Shown: positions 9,792 through 19,929 of the stretch, one piece after another
How the letters are laid out: the number at the start of each line of letters is the position of its first letter
Position numbering within the stretch: position 1 is the stretch's first letter
Assembly: GCA_963701015.1 (NCBI GenBank)
Contig: OY969556.1
Coordinates: 992,001 to 1,056,000 of the forward strand
Length of the DNA: 64,000 bases
Direction: 5' to 3'
Source: MFD09286-c1 sp963701015
Lineage (GTDB): Bacteria > Bacteroidota > Bacteroidia > Bacteroidales > DTGW01
Notes under the pieces: model-generated
What the model was told of the DNA's origin: nothing
Database searches by the model: none
The model's input: only the letters and a program-made list of their open reading frames with translations
Position numbers and translations under genes: made by a program

Positions 9792-11057
9792 TTAATTTTT
9801 ATGTTCAATTTCTTTCGAATCAAATTTAATATTCAATGATTCCCGTTGTATATCATTAATTTTATCAATGGTTTTTGAAAATTTGTTTTTTCGGAAATTC
9901 AAAATATTTTCGTTGAAAGGGACATTATTTTCAACATTTTGTAAATTATTTTCCAACTTAAAATATGATATTGTTTCCTTTAGTATATCAGCTTGCGAAA
10001 AAAGCTCATTGGCACTTGAAGATAATTCTTCTGCAGTTGCTGCAGTTGCTTGAGTAACAGTGTTTAATTGCATTATGGCATTATTAATTTGTTCAGCTCC
10101 TGTATTTTGTTCCATGCTGGCTGCAGTAATTTCCTGAACCAATACGGCAGTTTTTTGTATAGCCGGTATCAACCTCTGCAACGATAATCCTGATTCGTCG
10201 GCAATTTTCACACTGGTTATACTTAATTGATCTATATCTTTGGCTGCATCTTGACTTCTTTCAGCAAGTTTTCGAACTTCAGATGCAACAACTGCAAATC
10301 CTTTACCATGTTCGCCTGCACGTGCAGCTTCAATTGCAGCATTTATAGCTAATAGATCGGTTTTTTGTGCTATAACATTTATAATTGAAATTTTTTCTGC
10401 AATTCTTTTCATTGCTTCTATTGTAGTATTTACTGACTTACTGGTTTCAATTATTTCAGCTGAAGTACTTTTTGCAATATCTTCAGTTTGTTTCGAATTA
10501 TCGGCATTTTGGTTAATATTCGAAACCATTTCTTCCATGCTCGACGAAACTTCTTCAATTGAGCTGGCTTGTTCATTTGCACCTTGCGACAATTGTTCAG
10601 ATGAATTTTGTAATTGTAAACTAGTTGTAACTAAATTATCGGTATTAATTTTGATACGTGATAATGTTTTTTTTAAATTATTGGTGAGTTCATATAATGA
10701 ATTGTTTAAAATTCCTAATTCATCTTGAGATTTTGTTTTTTCAACTTCTATATTTATTTCCCCTTCGGAAAGTAATTTAACTTGCTTGATTGATTTTTCA
10801 AGCGGTTTACGCAAAATTTTATTAATGTATATAAAGACTAAAGTCCCTATAAATACGCTAATAGGCGTGGCCCATAAAGTATGTTTTAATCCTAAATTTC
10901 CCTGAATAAAACATATATAACAAGCAAATAAAATATAAAATACAATATATAAGCTAAATTTAAACATAACAGATTTTCCAAAAATCATTTTTAATATTAA
11001 ATATGCTACTGGAATGCAGATAAGTAGAACAATTCCTTCTAATAATATTTCATTCAT
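9792..11057 (-). CDS. Methyl-accepting chemotaxis protein without large periplasmic domain
   Basis: The 421-residue receptor starts with about three hydrophobic stretches in the first 90 residues and has no sizeable extracytoplasmic domain. A HAMP-like linker (about 85-140) and a complete MCP signalling domain follow, with the same tip motif IAQKTDLLAINAAIEAARAG as the neighbouring receptor. The lack of a periplasmic sensor suggests it reads a membrane or cytoplasmic cue. It lies 47 bp after cheA and 54 bp before the second MCP, consistent with one operon. The close match of the signalling halves points to duplication followed by exchange of sensor parts. Confidence 0.92.
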   Translation of the reverse strand: MNEILLEGIVLLICIPVAYLILKMIFGKSVMFKFSLYIVFYILFACYICFIQGNLGLKHTLWATPISVFIGTLVFIYINKILRKPLEKSIKQVKLLSEGEINIEVEKTKSQDELGILNNSLYELTNNLKKTLSRIKINTDNLVTTSLQLQNSSEQLSQGANEQASSIEEVSSSMEEMVSNINQNADNSKQTEDIAKSTSAEIIETSKSVNTTIEAMKRIAEKISIINVIAQKTDLLAINAAIEAARAGEHGKGFAVVASEVRKLAERSQDAAKDIDQLSITSVKIADESGLSLQRLIPAIQKTAVLVQEITAASMEQNTGAEQINNAIMQLNTVTQATAATAEELSSSANELFSQADILKETISYFKLENNLQNVENNVPFNENILNFRKNKFSKTIDKINDIQRESLNIKFDSKEIEHKN

Positions 11058-11104
11058 AATAACCTCCGTTTTTAATTATATTTTAAGTTTTTAATATTTA
11101 TATC

Positions 11105-13174
11105 CTATAATAGTTTTGAAATGTTTTTTGCCATTGCATTGGTATCAAGCATAAATGCCATATTTCCATCACCCATTTGGCTTGCAGCTGTAATAAACGA
11201 TTGATCGTTAAAGGCTTTTCCCATTGGTTTCAGAACAGCCTGGTGTTCGCCAATTATACTATCGGCTAAAATTGCATAAGTTCTTAAATTGTTTCTGATA
11301 ATAATTTCTTTGGTATTTTCATTGTAAGTTCCTGAAATTCCTAAAGCCTTACGTAAATCAATAAAAGATATCATTTCATTATTATAGGAGAATGTAGATT
11401 TATGCCGGTTATTTTCAATTTCATATATATCTAACTGATCACATATTTCAATTTCTGAAACGGGAATTGTAAAATAGCTGTTTGCTACTTTGAATAACAG
11501 GGTATCAATTATTGATAATGATTGCTGAATTTTTAAAGTAAATTTGGTGCCAATGCCTATTTCTGTGGAAACTGATACTTCGCCACGCAAATCAGTTATC
11601 TTTTTCCGAACTATATCCATTCCCACACCACGACCAGAAATTTCAGTAAGACTTTGTGCTGTTGAAAAACCGGGAAGAAAAATTAAATCGAGTATTTCGT
11701 GTTCACTTAAATTTTCTGTAGATTTAATAAAGCCTTTTTCAATTGCCTTATTTTTAATTTTTTCAATATCAATTCCAACGCCATCATCCTCAATTATAAT
11801 ATTTACATAATTGCCTGACTGGTTGGCTGAAATTTTTATTGTTCCAGTATCCGTTTTACCTTTTTTCAATCTTTGTTCCGGGGTTTCAATACCATGATCA
11901 ATGCAATTTCTGATAATATGCATTAACGGTTCTGCCAATTGATCAACAGTATTTTTATCGAGTTCGGTTTCAATTCCCTGGGTTTTTAAATCTACTTTCT
12001 TATCCAGATTTTTTGATAAATCACGAATCAATCTTTGGAACCTTAAAATGGTGTCACTCAAAGGAACCAATCTTATTTCCAAAGCATTGTTCCTAAAAAG
12101 TTTTGAAAGGTTATCAATTTTCTCAATTTTTATTTTTAAAGGTTCATAATTTGGATTTTGAACATCCTGCATTAGTTGTGAATTAACTGTAATAAGTTCG
12201 CTAACCAGGAACATTAATTGGTCTAATTTTGTGGCATCAACTGAAATGCGTTTGATTTCCTGTTTGCTTTGTTGAATAATTGTTGCAGTATCGTTTAAAA
12301 GAATTTCAGAGGTTTCAGAAAACTGAGAGCCACTTTTTTCGGATATGTTTAATGTTGATTTATTTGATTGATTAGTATCAGTTATATCAGTAGAATTTTT
12401 ATCGTTAATATGACTCACTGCCATATTAATTGTGTTTATTTTTTTTGAATTTTCGAGTACTGATTTATTTAATATATCACTGTTACCAATACGCTTTATT
12501 ATACAATCATCTTCAATAAACAAAAGAACTTCTCTGATTTCTTCAATGGATGATTCTGTTGCTAAAAATATACTCCACATTTCTGAGTTTTCATCACTCA
12601 TATTTTGTATTTTTTCTATTTTAAATTCACCAATTTCAGCCAGGTCCTTAAAAATATTAATAAGGCTAATGCCTCTAAAATAGAGCTTTTCAGATGTGTT
12701 TAGAAGAATATTATAGGAAGATGAACCAGTTTTTAATTCAGTTTCTTTTTTCTGTTCCTGATTTTCAGTTTTAATTATTTTGGAAGAATCATATATTACA
12801 AGTTGAATTCTTTCAAGCAATAATTCATGTGATTTACGTGTTTGCTTATCATCAAGTTTTTCATCAATTAGAAGTTTTCGCAGATGATCAATAGATGCAA
12901 AACTAATGTCGAAAATTTCTTTATTAAATAACAATTTATTTTCGCGGATACTTTGATATATACTTTCCATATGGTGTGTATAATCGCTGATATAATCAAA
13001 ACCATACATTCCACTCACACCTTTTATAGTATGCATTGCACGAAAGGCTGATTCAATAAGTTCTTTTTCGTGTGGAGTCTTTTCAAGTTCCAAAAGGTCT
13101 TTTTCCAACCTGTCGAGCAAACTATTTGCTTCGTCGATGAACTTTGATTTAAATTTTTGAAGTATAGAATCCAT
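11105..13174 (-). CDS. cheA: Chemotaxis histidine kinase CheA
   Basis: CheA autophosphorylates on a His in its HPt domain and passes phosphate to receiver proteins. I chose the ATG at 13174 (689 residues) over an upstream GTG at 13192; this places the phosphoacceptor at H48 in RAMHTIKGVSG. Domains are HPt/P1 (1-115), a linker with a small alpha/beta module (about 150-235), a low-complexity Ser/Asn-rich linker, P3 dimerisation (about 295-360), P4 ATPase (about 365-540, with HGIETPEQR and GRGVGMDIV) and P5 CheW-like (about 545-689). It heads the cheA-mcp-mcp-cheW-receiver operon. No flagellar or gliding gene is in the window. Confidence 0.94.
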   Translation of the reverse strand: MDSILQKFKSKFIDEANSLLDRLEKDLLELEKTPHEKELIESAFRAMHTIKGVSGMYGFDYISDYTHHMESIYQSIRENKLLFNKEIFDISFASIDHLRKLLIDEKLDDKQTRKSHELLLERIQLVIYDSSKIIKTENQEQKKETELKTGSSSYNILLNTSEKLYFRGISLINIFKDLAEIGEFKIEKIQNMSDENSEMWSIFLATESSIEEIREVLLFIEDDCIIKRIGNSDILNKSVLENSKKINTINMAVSHINDKNSTDITDTNQSNKSTLNISEKSGSQFSETSEILLNDTATIIQQSKQEIKRISVDATKLDQLMFLVSELITVNSQLMQDVQNPNYEPLKIKIEKIDNLSKLFRNNALEIRLVPLSDTILRFQRLIRDLSKNLDKKVDLKTQGIETELDKNTVDQLAEPLMHIIRNCIDHGIETPEQRLKKGKTDTGTIKISANQSGNYVNIIIEDDGVGIDIEKIKNKAIEKGFIKSTENLSEHEILDLIFLPGFSTAQSLTEISGRGVGMDIVRKKITDLRGEVSVSTEIGIGTKFTLKIQQSLSIIDTLLFKVANSYFTIPVSEIEICDQLDIYEIENNRHKSTFSYNNEMISFIDLRKALGISGTYNENTKEIIIRNNLRTYAILADSIIGEHQAVLKPMGKAFNDQSFITAASQMGDGNMAFMLDTNAMAKNISKLL

Positions 13175-13192
13175 AATATGTTGTTTTTTCAC

Positions 13193-13624
13193 AACACAAA
13201 AATATATTCACTTTAAGCTTAGCATTTAAGTTGATTTACCGAAATTATGAAGTAATAACTATGAATTTTTGTAAGTATTTACCGCAAAACCTAAAAAACC
13301 GGATTGTGTAAAAATTATTTTAATATAAAATGCCAAATTTCCAGCTAATGATTTTATTCAACATTTGGCTATTTAATTTTCCGGAAAAGTTAAATTAAAA
13401 ATGAAGAGTTGAATTTTATTCAAATTATTAATTGATTATAAATAAGTAGAAATGAAAGTTATAGTAAAGTAAAGGTTAGTAATTTAAATTGAAATGTTTA
13501 TTTAGATCATACCTAAATAAATGATAATCAAATTGATTATAATAAAATTTTAAACAATTTAACATTTGAGCTTGTTATTAAAATATGTTAAAAATCTTAA
13601 AATTAAAAACCTAAATTTTAAATT
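13193..13624. other. Intergenic region between divergent cheA and the giant T9SS protein
   Basis: This AT-rich 432-bp stretch holds no gene that I can support. Because the flanking genes diverge, both promoters should be here. On the minus strand TATTTTTG at 13204-13197 matches the Bacteroidetes -7 consensus TAnnTTTG and lies about 23 bp before the cheA ATG at 13174, but I see no good -33 TTTG partner. On the plus strand I see only imperfect matches. Confidence 0.5.
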
Positions 13625-16600
13625 ATGAAAACTTTTAAATGTCTTTTAATAGTTTCAATATTAAGTTTTAAATTTTTAAATTCTTCAGCTAGTTTATTAA
13701 ATGTAACTGGTGGATCAGTTAGTTCTACAACCTGGAACGAAGATACAGTTAAAGTTAATGGAAATGTTACAATTTCAGGATTAACCATAAGTCCTGGAAC
13801 AAAGGTTATTATTACTGGTCATTATACATTTACTATAAATGGTCATTGCAATATAAGTGGCTTACTAAACGATAGTATTTTATTTACAGTTAGTGATACT
13901 ACCGGTTATAGTAATTCTTCAAATACTAATGGTAGTTGGGGTGGAATCACAGTTTCATTATCATCAAATGACTCAATAATATTCAATTATTGTAAGTTTC
14001 AATATATTAAGCAAACAGGTCAGTATCCTAAAGGAATTTCGTTTTCAAACGGGAAGTCATTTTATTTAAAAAATTCAAATTTCAGTAATAACCAAGCATG
14101 TATTTACGGAGATACAAAATCAAATATGTATATTGATTCCTGTAAATTTTATAGGAATAGCTATTTTAGTGGAAGTAATACGGCGGTTGATATTTATTTT
14201 TGGAACTGCAATAATGTAAATGTCTCTAATTCAAATATAATAGCAAACAGTTGGACGACGATTCGGGCAGTTGGAACTACTGGCAATATTGTAAATAACA
14301 AATTTAGTGATGTTGGTTTTATAACGAATAATATTAGTGTTGAAAGTGGGTCGAACCTTAAAATAACTGGAAATAAATTTCATAAAATAACAGGAAGTGT
14401 TACAAATGCTATCACTGTAACAGGTTCTGTTGCTACTATAAATTCAAATTCTATAATTTTAAGCAATATTTCAAACGGATTAAATTTGACGGCTTCATCA
14501 AGTGGAGTAATAAACTATAATAAAATTGATAGTTGTAAAAATGGTATAAATAGTTCAGCATCTACATTTAATATATATGGTGATACAATAACTCATAGTT
14601 CACAAAGAGCTATGTTTTTAGCTACTTTTTCACAAGATAGTATTTCAAATAATATAATTAAATTAAATGCAAAAGGGTTTGAATTAAATCAGGCTAAAGT
14701 CACTATATATAATTCAATATTTACAGATAATACATCTTCTGCACTATTTTTAAATAATTCAACTTTAGATATTATAAATACATTAATCGCAAATAATAAT
14801 GCTTCCAACGGAAGCGCAATAACAGCTTTATACAGTGCAATTAATATAACAAATTCTACAGTAGCAAATAATTCTGATAATGGAAGTACTAATGCTCCAT
14901 TAACATTCACTTCATCATCAGGTAATGTTACTAATACAATTATATGGGGAAATAAAGCCAATAGCACTTTAACACAAGTAAATATTACAAATAATTCAGT
15001 TCAACCTTCATTTTATAATTGCGATATTGAAGGTTCTTACACAGGATTTATATTAGGTTCGGGTGTAACTTTTACAAACGATTACAAAAAATGTTTGAAT
15101 AGCGATCCATTATTTGTAAATCCAACTACTGATGCAGGAACTAGTTATGATGCATTAGGAGTTGGAATTGATTGGACTGTTAGCACATCTTCACCTTGTA
15201 TAAATGTTGGATTAAGCGATAAAAATTTATTAACGAAAGATTTAAATAATAAATCTAGAATACAAAATGGAATTATTGATATTGGAGCTTATGAGACTTT
15301 AATTCCAAAGTATGTATATGGAGGAGGCACTATTTCAGGAACTGTTCATTGGAATGCTGATACGGTAATAATAAATTCAAATTTTACTATAGATAATACC
15401 GGATCATTAATAATTGATCCTGGAACGGTTGTATTGTTTTCAGGTAATTATAAAATTACTTGTAACGGCTTGGTTCAAGCCAATGGAAATGCCAGCAATA
15501 ATATAATTTTTAGTAAAATCGATACTATCGGCTATTATAAATCAGATGGAACCGGTGGTTGGGGAGGTTTTATTTTTAATAATGATGTTACTGAGGATGA
15601 TACTTCAAAATTTTTATATTGCCAGTTCCAATATGTTAAAGGTACTATTAATATAAATGACAGGAATAAAGTTCAGATTTTAAATAATAAATTTTTTAAT
15701 TCAAATGGAAAATATTCAGGAAGTTCTTATTTAATCAATATTAATAATTCAAATATCCAATTTAATTATAATCAGTTTTATAATATTAATGATTATAATA
15801 TTATTGTATATGCAACCAGCAGTATAATGAATATTAATAATAATAATTTACATAATATAAATAATGCTGCAATTTTTTATTTTAGTCAAACTGATATAAA
15901 ATTTTTAGACAATTATTTGTATAACGATTCTGTTACATCAGGAAGTAACCCGGTTATACGTTGTGATAATTGTCAGGGCAATTTTATAAATAATATTATT
16001 TTTAATAATAGTGCTGCAGGGATTTTTAATTTTTCAAATATGGTCAATTGTTATATTGCAAATAATACAATTACCAAAAATAGGATGAGTAGTTTTATTT
16101 TTTATATAGCGAATGCCATTGTTGAAAATAATATAATTGTAAATAATACTTCACAAACTTTATTTGGAAATAATTATACACCAAGTACTTTTAGAAATAA
16201 TTATGTTTCAGTTGGGACTACAATTAGTTCTTCACCTTCAACCTGTTCAGCCTGTATATATGATAATAATCCATTTTTCATAGCACCAACAAATTCAATT
16301 GGGATTTCGGGAACAGCAGTTAATTCTAACTGGAATATTAATTCATTTTCAAAGGCTATAAATAATGGATATTCTGATGTTTCAAAATTACCTTCGACCG
16401 ATTATGCTGGTAATACACGCGTTAATAGTTCTAAAGTTGACATTGGAGCTTATGAGCAAAATGGAAATTTAGTAACATTTACAACCAATCCACAAGGGAC
16501 AACTCTATGTGAAGGTGATACAATAACGCTGAATATTTTAGTATCTGACACAGCAAACTTACAATGGCAAAAGGATGGTAAAGATTTAAGTGGGAAGAAT

Positions 16601-19333
16601 AGCAAATCATTAATTTTATCTGGAGTTACAGCATCTGATCAGGGAAACTATACTTGTAAAGCTACAAATGGTTACGGGTCAGTTAATTCCTCAGCTGCAT
16701 ATTTGAATATAAATTCAAGCCCTGAGATTTTATCGTCACCTGAAAGTAAGTTTATTACAAATGGAAGTGCCGTAAATATTGATTTGCCTGTTTCCGGAGG
16801 GAAACCAATTACATTTCAGTGGTATAAAAATGATACTTTAGTGCCTTCATTAGTTCAATCTGGTATTAAATTCCCGGTTTTTAATAGTCAAAATGAAGGA
16901 ACTTATTTCCTTAAGGCATCAAATACATGTGGTTGGGATACTTCTTCAAAATTTTCATTGTATTTAAGCCCAATTACATTCATAAAAAATAACGATACTT
17001 TATTATGCGAAAATGAACATGTAACACTATTAACAAAGGCTTCATTTAGTGCTACCTACCAATGGTATAAAAATGGTAATTTAATTAATAGTGCAACATC
17101 AAATATTTTTGATTTCCCATCAATTAAAACTGATGATGAGGGAACGTATTCATGTATTGTAGCAGGAAATTTTGGAAGTGTTGAAACAAGCCCAATACTT
17201 ATTAAAGTGAATGAAAAACCTGCTTTTAGTATTCAACCAAAATCGGAATGGGTGTTGGAGAATTCGTCTTTAACTATAGAAGTATCAGCTAATGGAAGTA
17301 GCCCTCTTACTTACCAATGGTATAGAGATAGTACTATTATGTCTGGTGAAAATTCTTCACGCCTTTTATTTGCAGGATTTTCAAAAAGTGATGAAAAAGT
17401 ATATAATTGTGTTGTTAGTAATTCTTGTGGTGCAGATACAAGTGTTTATGCAGCTTTTATGATTACTCCAAATATTAGCTCTGATAAACCAAATAGTTCT
17501 ACAGTTGTGTGTGAAAATTCTGACATTAAACTTTCAGTTCAAGCTCCTTTTAATGCTACATTTCAGTGGAATAAAGATGGTCAGCCAATTATAGGAGAAG
17601 ATTCGTCAGTTCTCAAATTTCAAAATATAAAAATAGCCTCTGTAGGAAATTACAATTGTGTTATAACTAACCAATATGGAAGTACCAGCACTGACCCGGT
17701 TCTGATGCAAGTTAATACGACACCATCAATTAATTCTCAACCACATTCCCAATGGGTGTATAATGGAAGTGCATTTAATTTAACCACAATAATTGATGGA
17801 TCAAAGCCAATACATTTTACCTGGTTAAAAAATAATTCAATTATACCTGATTCAACACCTGAAATTCATTTTAATTCATTTAATGCTACAAATGAAGGCA
17901 ACTATTATTGTATCGCTCATAATTCTTGTGGATCAGATACAACCATACTTGTAAGTTTAAAATCATCACCAGAGCTTGTCAATGTTAGTAATACTTCTTT
18001 ATGTGAGAATGATACCTTTAAGTTAGTTGTAAATTTTAATGATTCGGCTAAAATACAGTGGTTTAAAGATGGTTCTTTAATTAATACTGTTCAAAGTAAA
18101 ATTTTTACTATTAATCATATAACAGGTAATGATGTTGGAAATTATCAATGCCGGGTAAGCAATTCAAATGGTTATGCTGTATTAGGCCCGGTTCAATTGT
18201 CAATGTTAAAAGCTCCAACATTAGATAGTTTAAATCCTATCACATATGTTGATGCTACACTTACAAGTGTTATATCGGCTGATTCAATTGGTGACGGTCC
18301 AATATACTATCAGTGGTACAAAAATAATGTCCCAATAAATGGGCAAATATATTCCAATTTGCATTTTGATTCTGTTACTATGAATGATGAAGCTTTGTAT
18401 TATTGTGTAGTTAAAAATGCCTGCGCAACACTTGAAACAAATAAAACAAAATTAGTTATAGCTCCGCAGTTATGCATGGTAACTAACGTTTTAGCATCTG
18501 ATAGTAATAAAAATATGGTAATATGGACAAGAAATTCTTCAAATATTTATGATCATTATAATTTTTACAGAGAAGGTTATGTTACAGGTAGCTACACTAA
18601 AATTGGAGAAGCTAAGTTTAATTCTGCATCTTCTTTTATCGATTCAAGTGTAAATCCACGATCACAGGCATATGTTTATAAAATAACAGCTGTTGATTCC
18701 AATGGTATTGAAACAGATTTAAATGCCTGTGCAATACATAAAACAATTCATTTATTGGTCACTCAAGGTATTCCTTCCGGAATTCAATTGGATTGGGATG
18801 AATATATTGGATTTGATTATAAAACCTATCATGTTTACAGAAGTGAAAATCATGGCGTATTTGAAAAAGTAAACGATATGGCATCAACTTCCCGAACATG
18901 GACAGATTTTGATGCTCCAAGTGAAGATTATCTCCAATATTATGTTACCGTTGATAGGGCAACGGCTTGTAATATTAATGGAAATAAAAAATCTGGAGAT
19001 GGATTAATTGTAGAATCGGTTTCAAATTTGGAGGACAACCGTTTAAGATCAACTGGGATTCAGAATAATTTGAATGAACAATATGGACTAAGTGTATTTC
19101 CAAATCCATTTGATGTAGAAACTGAAATTAAATATAAATTGGAAAATAATTCTTCGGTATCAATAAAATTAACCGATTTACAAGGAAGGATAATACAAAA
19201 TATTATTGATAACAAACAATCTATAGGAAATTACAACTATTCAATTGGCAACAATCTTGGAAAAGGTATATATATTGTTTATTTGAAGATAAATAACACT
19301 ATAAATCAACAGAAAGTTATTAAAATTAAATAA
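13625..19333 (+). CDS. Giant secreted protein: beta-helix, Ig-like repeats, T9SS sorting domain
   Basis: The 1902-residue protein starts with a signal peptide (about 1-22). Residues 24-555 and 560-944 are two right-handed beta-helix blocks of parallel type, each opening with a similar GG-S-W-N/H-DTV element and rich in NNxF/IxN turns, and each ending with DIGAYE. Residues 945-1610 hold eight Ig-like domains of about 83 residues that alternate between two subtypes. Two fibronectin III-like modules follow (about 1613-1800), then a T9SS type A sorting domain from LSVFPNPF (1822) to the end. It is probably displayed at the surface or released, with an adhesive or glycan-binding role. No catalytic residues are recognisable. 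It is monocistronic, with a terminator 11 bp after the stop. Confidence 0.85.
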   Translation: MKTFKCLLIVSILSFKFLNSSASLLNVTGGSVSSTTWNEDTVKVNGNVTISGLTISPGTKVIITGHYTFTINGHCNISGLLNDSILFTVSDTTGYSNSSNTNGSWGGITVSLSSNDSIIFNYCKFQYIKQTGQYPKGISFSNGKSFYLKNSNFSNNQACIYGDTKSNMYIDSCKFYRNSYFSGSNTAVDIYFWNCNNVNVSNSNIIANSWTTIRAVGTTGNIVNNKFSDVGFITNNISVESGSNLKITGNKFHKITGSVTNAITVTGSVATINSNSIILSNISNGLNLTASSSGVINYNKIDSCKNGINSSASTFNIYGDTITHSSQRAMFLATFSQDSISNNIIKLNAKGFELNQAKVTIYNSIFTDNTSSALFLNNSTLDIINTLIANNNASNGSAITALYSAINITNSTVANNSDNGSTNAPLTFTSSSGNVTNTIIWGNKANSTLTQVNITNNSVQPSFYNCDIEGSYTGFILGSGVTFTNDYKKCLNSDPLFVNPTTDAGTSYDALGVGIDWTVSTSSPCINVGLSDKNLLTKDLNNKSRIQNGIIDIGAYETLIPKYVYGGGTISGTVHWNADTVIINSNFTIDNTGSLIIDPGTVVLFSGNYKITCNGLVQANGNASNNIIFSKIDTIGYYKSDGTGGWGGFIFNNDVTEDDTSKFLYCQFQYVKGTININDRNKVQILNNKFFNSNGKYSGSSYLININNSNIQFNYNQFYNINDYNIIVYATSSIMNINNNNLHNINNAAIFYFSQTDIKFLDNYLYNDSVTSGSNPVIRCDNCQGNFINNIIFNNSAAGIFNFSNMVNCYIANNTITKNRMSSFIFYIANAIVENNIIVNNTSQTLFGNNYTPSTFRNNYVSVGTTISSSPSTCSACIYDNNPFFIAPTNSIGISGTAVNSNWNINSFSKAINNGYSDVSKLPSTDYAGNTRVNSSKVDIGAYEQNGNLVTFTTNPQGTTLCEGDTITLNILVSDTANLQWQKDGKDLSGKNSKSLILSGVTASDQGNYTCKATNGYGSVNSSAAYLNINSSPEILSSPESKFITNGSAVNIDLPVSGGKPITFQWYKNDTLVPSLVQSGIKFPVFNSQNEGTYFLKASNTCGWDTSSKFSLYLSPITFIKNNDTLLCENEHVTLLTKASFSATYQWYKNGNLINSATSNIFDFPSIKTDDEGTYSCIVAGNFGSVETSPILIKVNEKPAFSIQPKSEWVLENSSLTIEVSANGSSPLTYQWYRDSTIMSGENSSRLLFAGFSKSDEKVYNCVVSNSCGADTSVYAAFMITPNISSDKPNSSTVVCENSDIKLSVQAPFNATFQWNKDGQPIIGEDSSVLKFQNIKIASVGNYNCVITNQYGSTSTDPVLMQVNTTPSINSQPHSQWVYNGSAFNLTTIIDGSKPIHFTWLKNNSIIPDSTPEIHFNSFNATNEGNYYCIAHNSCGSDTTILVSLKSSPELVNVSNTSLCENDTFKLVVNFNDSAKIQWFKDGSLINTVQSKIFTINHITGNDVGNYQCRVSNSNGYAVLGPVQLSMLKAPTLDSLNPITYVDATLTSVISADSIGDGPIYYQWYKNNVPINGQIYSNLHFDSVTMNDEALYYCVVKNACATLETNKTKLVIAPQLCMVTNVLASDSNKNMVIWTRNSSNIYDHYNFYREGYVTGSYTKIGEAKFNSASSFIDSSVNPRSQAYVYKITAVDSNGIETDLNACAIHKTIHLLVTQGIPSGIQLDWDEYIGFDYKTYHVYRSENHGVFEKVNDMASTSRTWTDFDAPSEDYLQYYVTVDRATACNINGNKKSGDGLIVESVSNLEDNRLRSTGIQNNLNEQYGLSVFPNPFDVETEIKYKLENNSSVSIKLTDLQGRIIQNIIDNKQSIGNYNYSIGNNLGKGIYIVYLKINNTINQQKVIKIK

Positions 19334-19343
19334 ACTGTTCAAT

Positions 19344-19378
19344 AAAAAAGCCGGCAAATTATTTTTACCGGCTTTTTT
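19344..19378 (+). terminator. Rho-independent terminator after the giant T9SS gene
   Basis: An 11-bp perfect stem pairs AAAAAAGCCGG with CCGGCTTTTTT across a 13-base loop, and the 3' arm ends in six T. It lies 11 bp past the stop codon at 19331-19333. The A/T tracts on both arms mean it could work in both directions. Confidence 0.88.
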
Positions 19379-19409
19379 ATTAATCTTTAATCTCTTAGGG
19401 TAAATTCCC

Positions 19410-19423
19410 CGCCGCTTGCGGCG
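19410..19423. repeat. Left-end hairpin of the IS200-like element
   Basis: A 6-bp stem CGCCGC/GCGGCG with a TT loop lies 17 bp before the transposase ATG. The same sequence, with one base changed, recurs at the right end. Hairpins like this are the recognition sites of IS200/IS605 transposases. Confidence 0.72.
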
Positions 19424-19440
19424 AAATATTAATTTTGTGT

Positions 19441-19896
19441 ATGGCACAAAGCAAATATATACACAAATCACATAATGTTTCAGTACTACTGTATCATTAT
19501 GTATGTCCAGCTAAATATAGGAAAGTTGTTTTTAGCGATTCAGTTGACAATTTACTAAAAGAAACATGTATTGAAATATCAAAAAGATACCAGATACATT
19601 TTCTTGAAATAGGAACAGATGACAATCATGTTCATTTTTTGGTTCAAGCAGTTCCAATGTATAGTCCGACTAAAATAATTACAGTAATAAAGAGTATAAC
19701 GGCAAGAGAAATATTTCGTCAGTGTCCAGAAGTAAAGGAAAAATTATGGGGAGGAGAATTTTGGACAGACGGTTATTATGTGAATACAGTCAGTAAATTT
19801 GGAGATGAGCGGGTAATTTCAAAATACGTTAGAGAACAAGGAATAGAAAAGGAATATAAAACCTTGCACAAGGTAATCCAATTAGCCCTCTTTTAG
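19441..19896 (+). CDS. tnpA: IS200/IS605-family Y1 transposase TnpA
   Basis: This 151-residue HUH single-strand transposase cuts and rejoins DNA through a tyrosine. I chose ATG 19441 over a TTG two codons upstream. The HUH metal-binding motif is DNHVHFLV (H63, H65), and Y129 in ISKYVREQG matches the nucleophile position of IS608-type TnpA. The N-terminal YHYVCPAKYRK is typical. Length is normal for the family, with no frameshift, so it may be active. The stop codon lies inside an 8-bp hairpin (AGCCCTCT/AGAGGGCT, 19884-19902). No accessory TnpB is present. Confidence 0.88.
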   Translation: MAQSKYIHKSHNVSVLLYHYVCPAKYRKVVFSDSVDNLLKETCIEISKRYQIHFLEIGTDDNHVHFLVQAVPMYSPTKIITVIKSITAREIFRQCPEVKEKLWGGEFWTDGYYVNTVSKFGDERVISKYVREQGIEKEYKTLHKVIQLALF

Positions 19897-19909
19897 AGGG
19901 CTGCTGATA

Positions 19910-19929
19910 CCCCGCTGCTTGCGGCGGGG
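19910..19929. repeat. Right-end hairpin of the IS200-like element
   Basis: CCCCGCTGC pairs with GCGGCGGGG around a TT loop, giving nine pairs including one G-T. It matches the left-end hairpin over most of its length. It ends 15 bp before the rplS stop codon region, so it could also act as a terminator for rplS on the opposite strand. Confidence 0.72.

Noticed and set aside
13175..13192. Upstream GTG start for cheA
   Set aside because: ATG 13174 puts the phosphoacceptor at His48 as in other CheA proteins and leaves room for the -7 candidate at 13197-13204.
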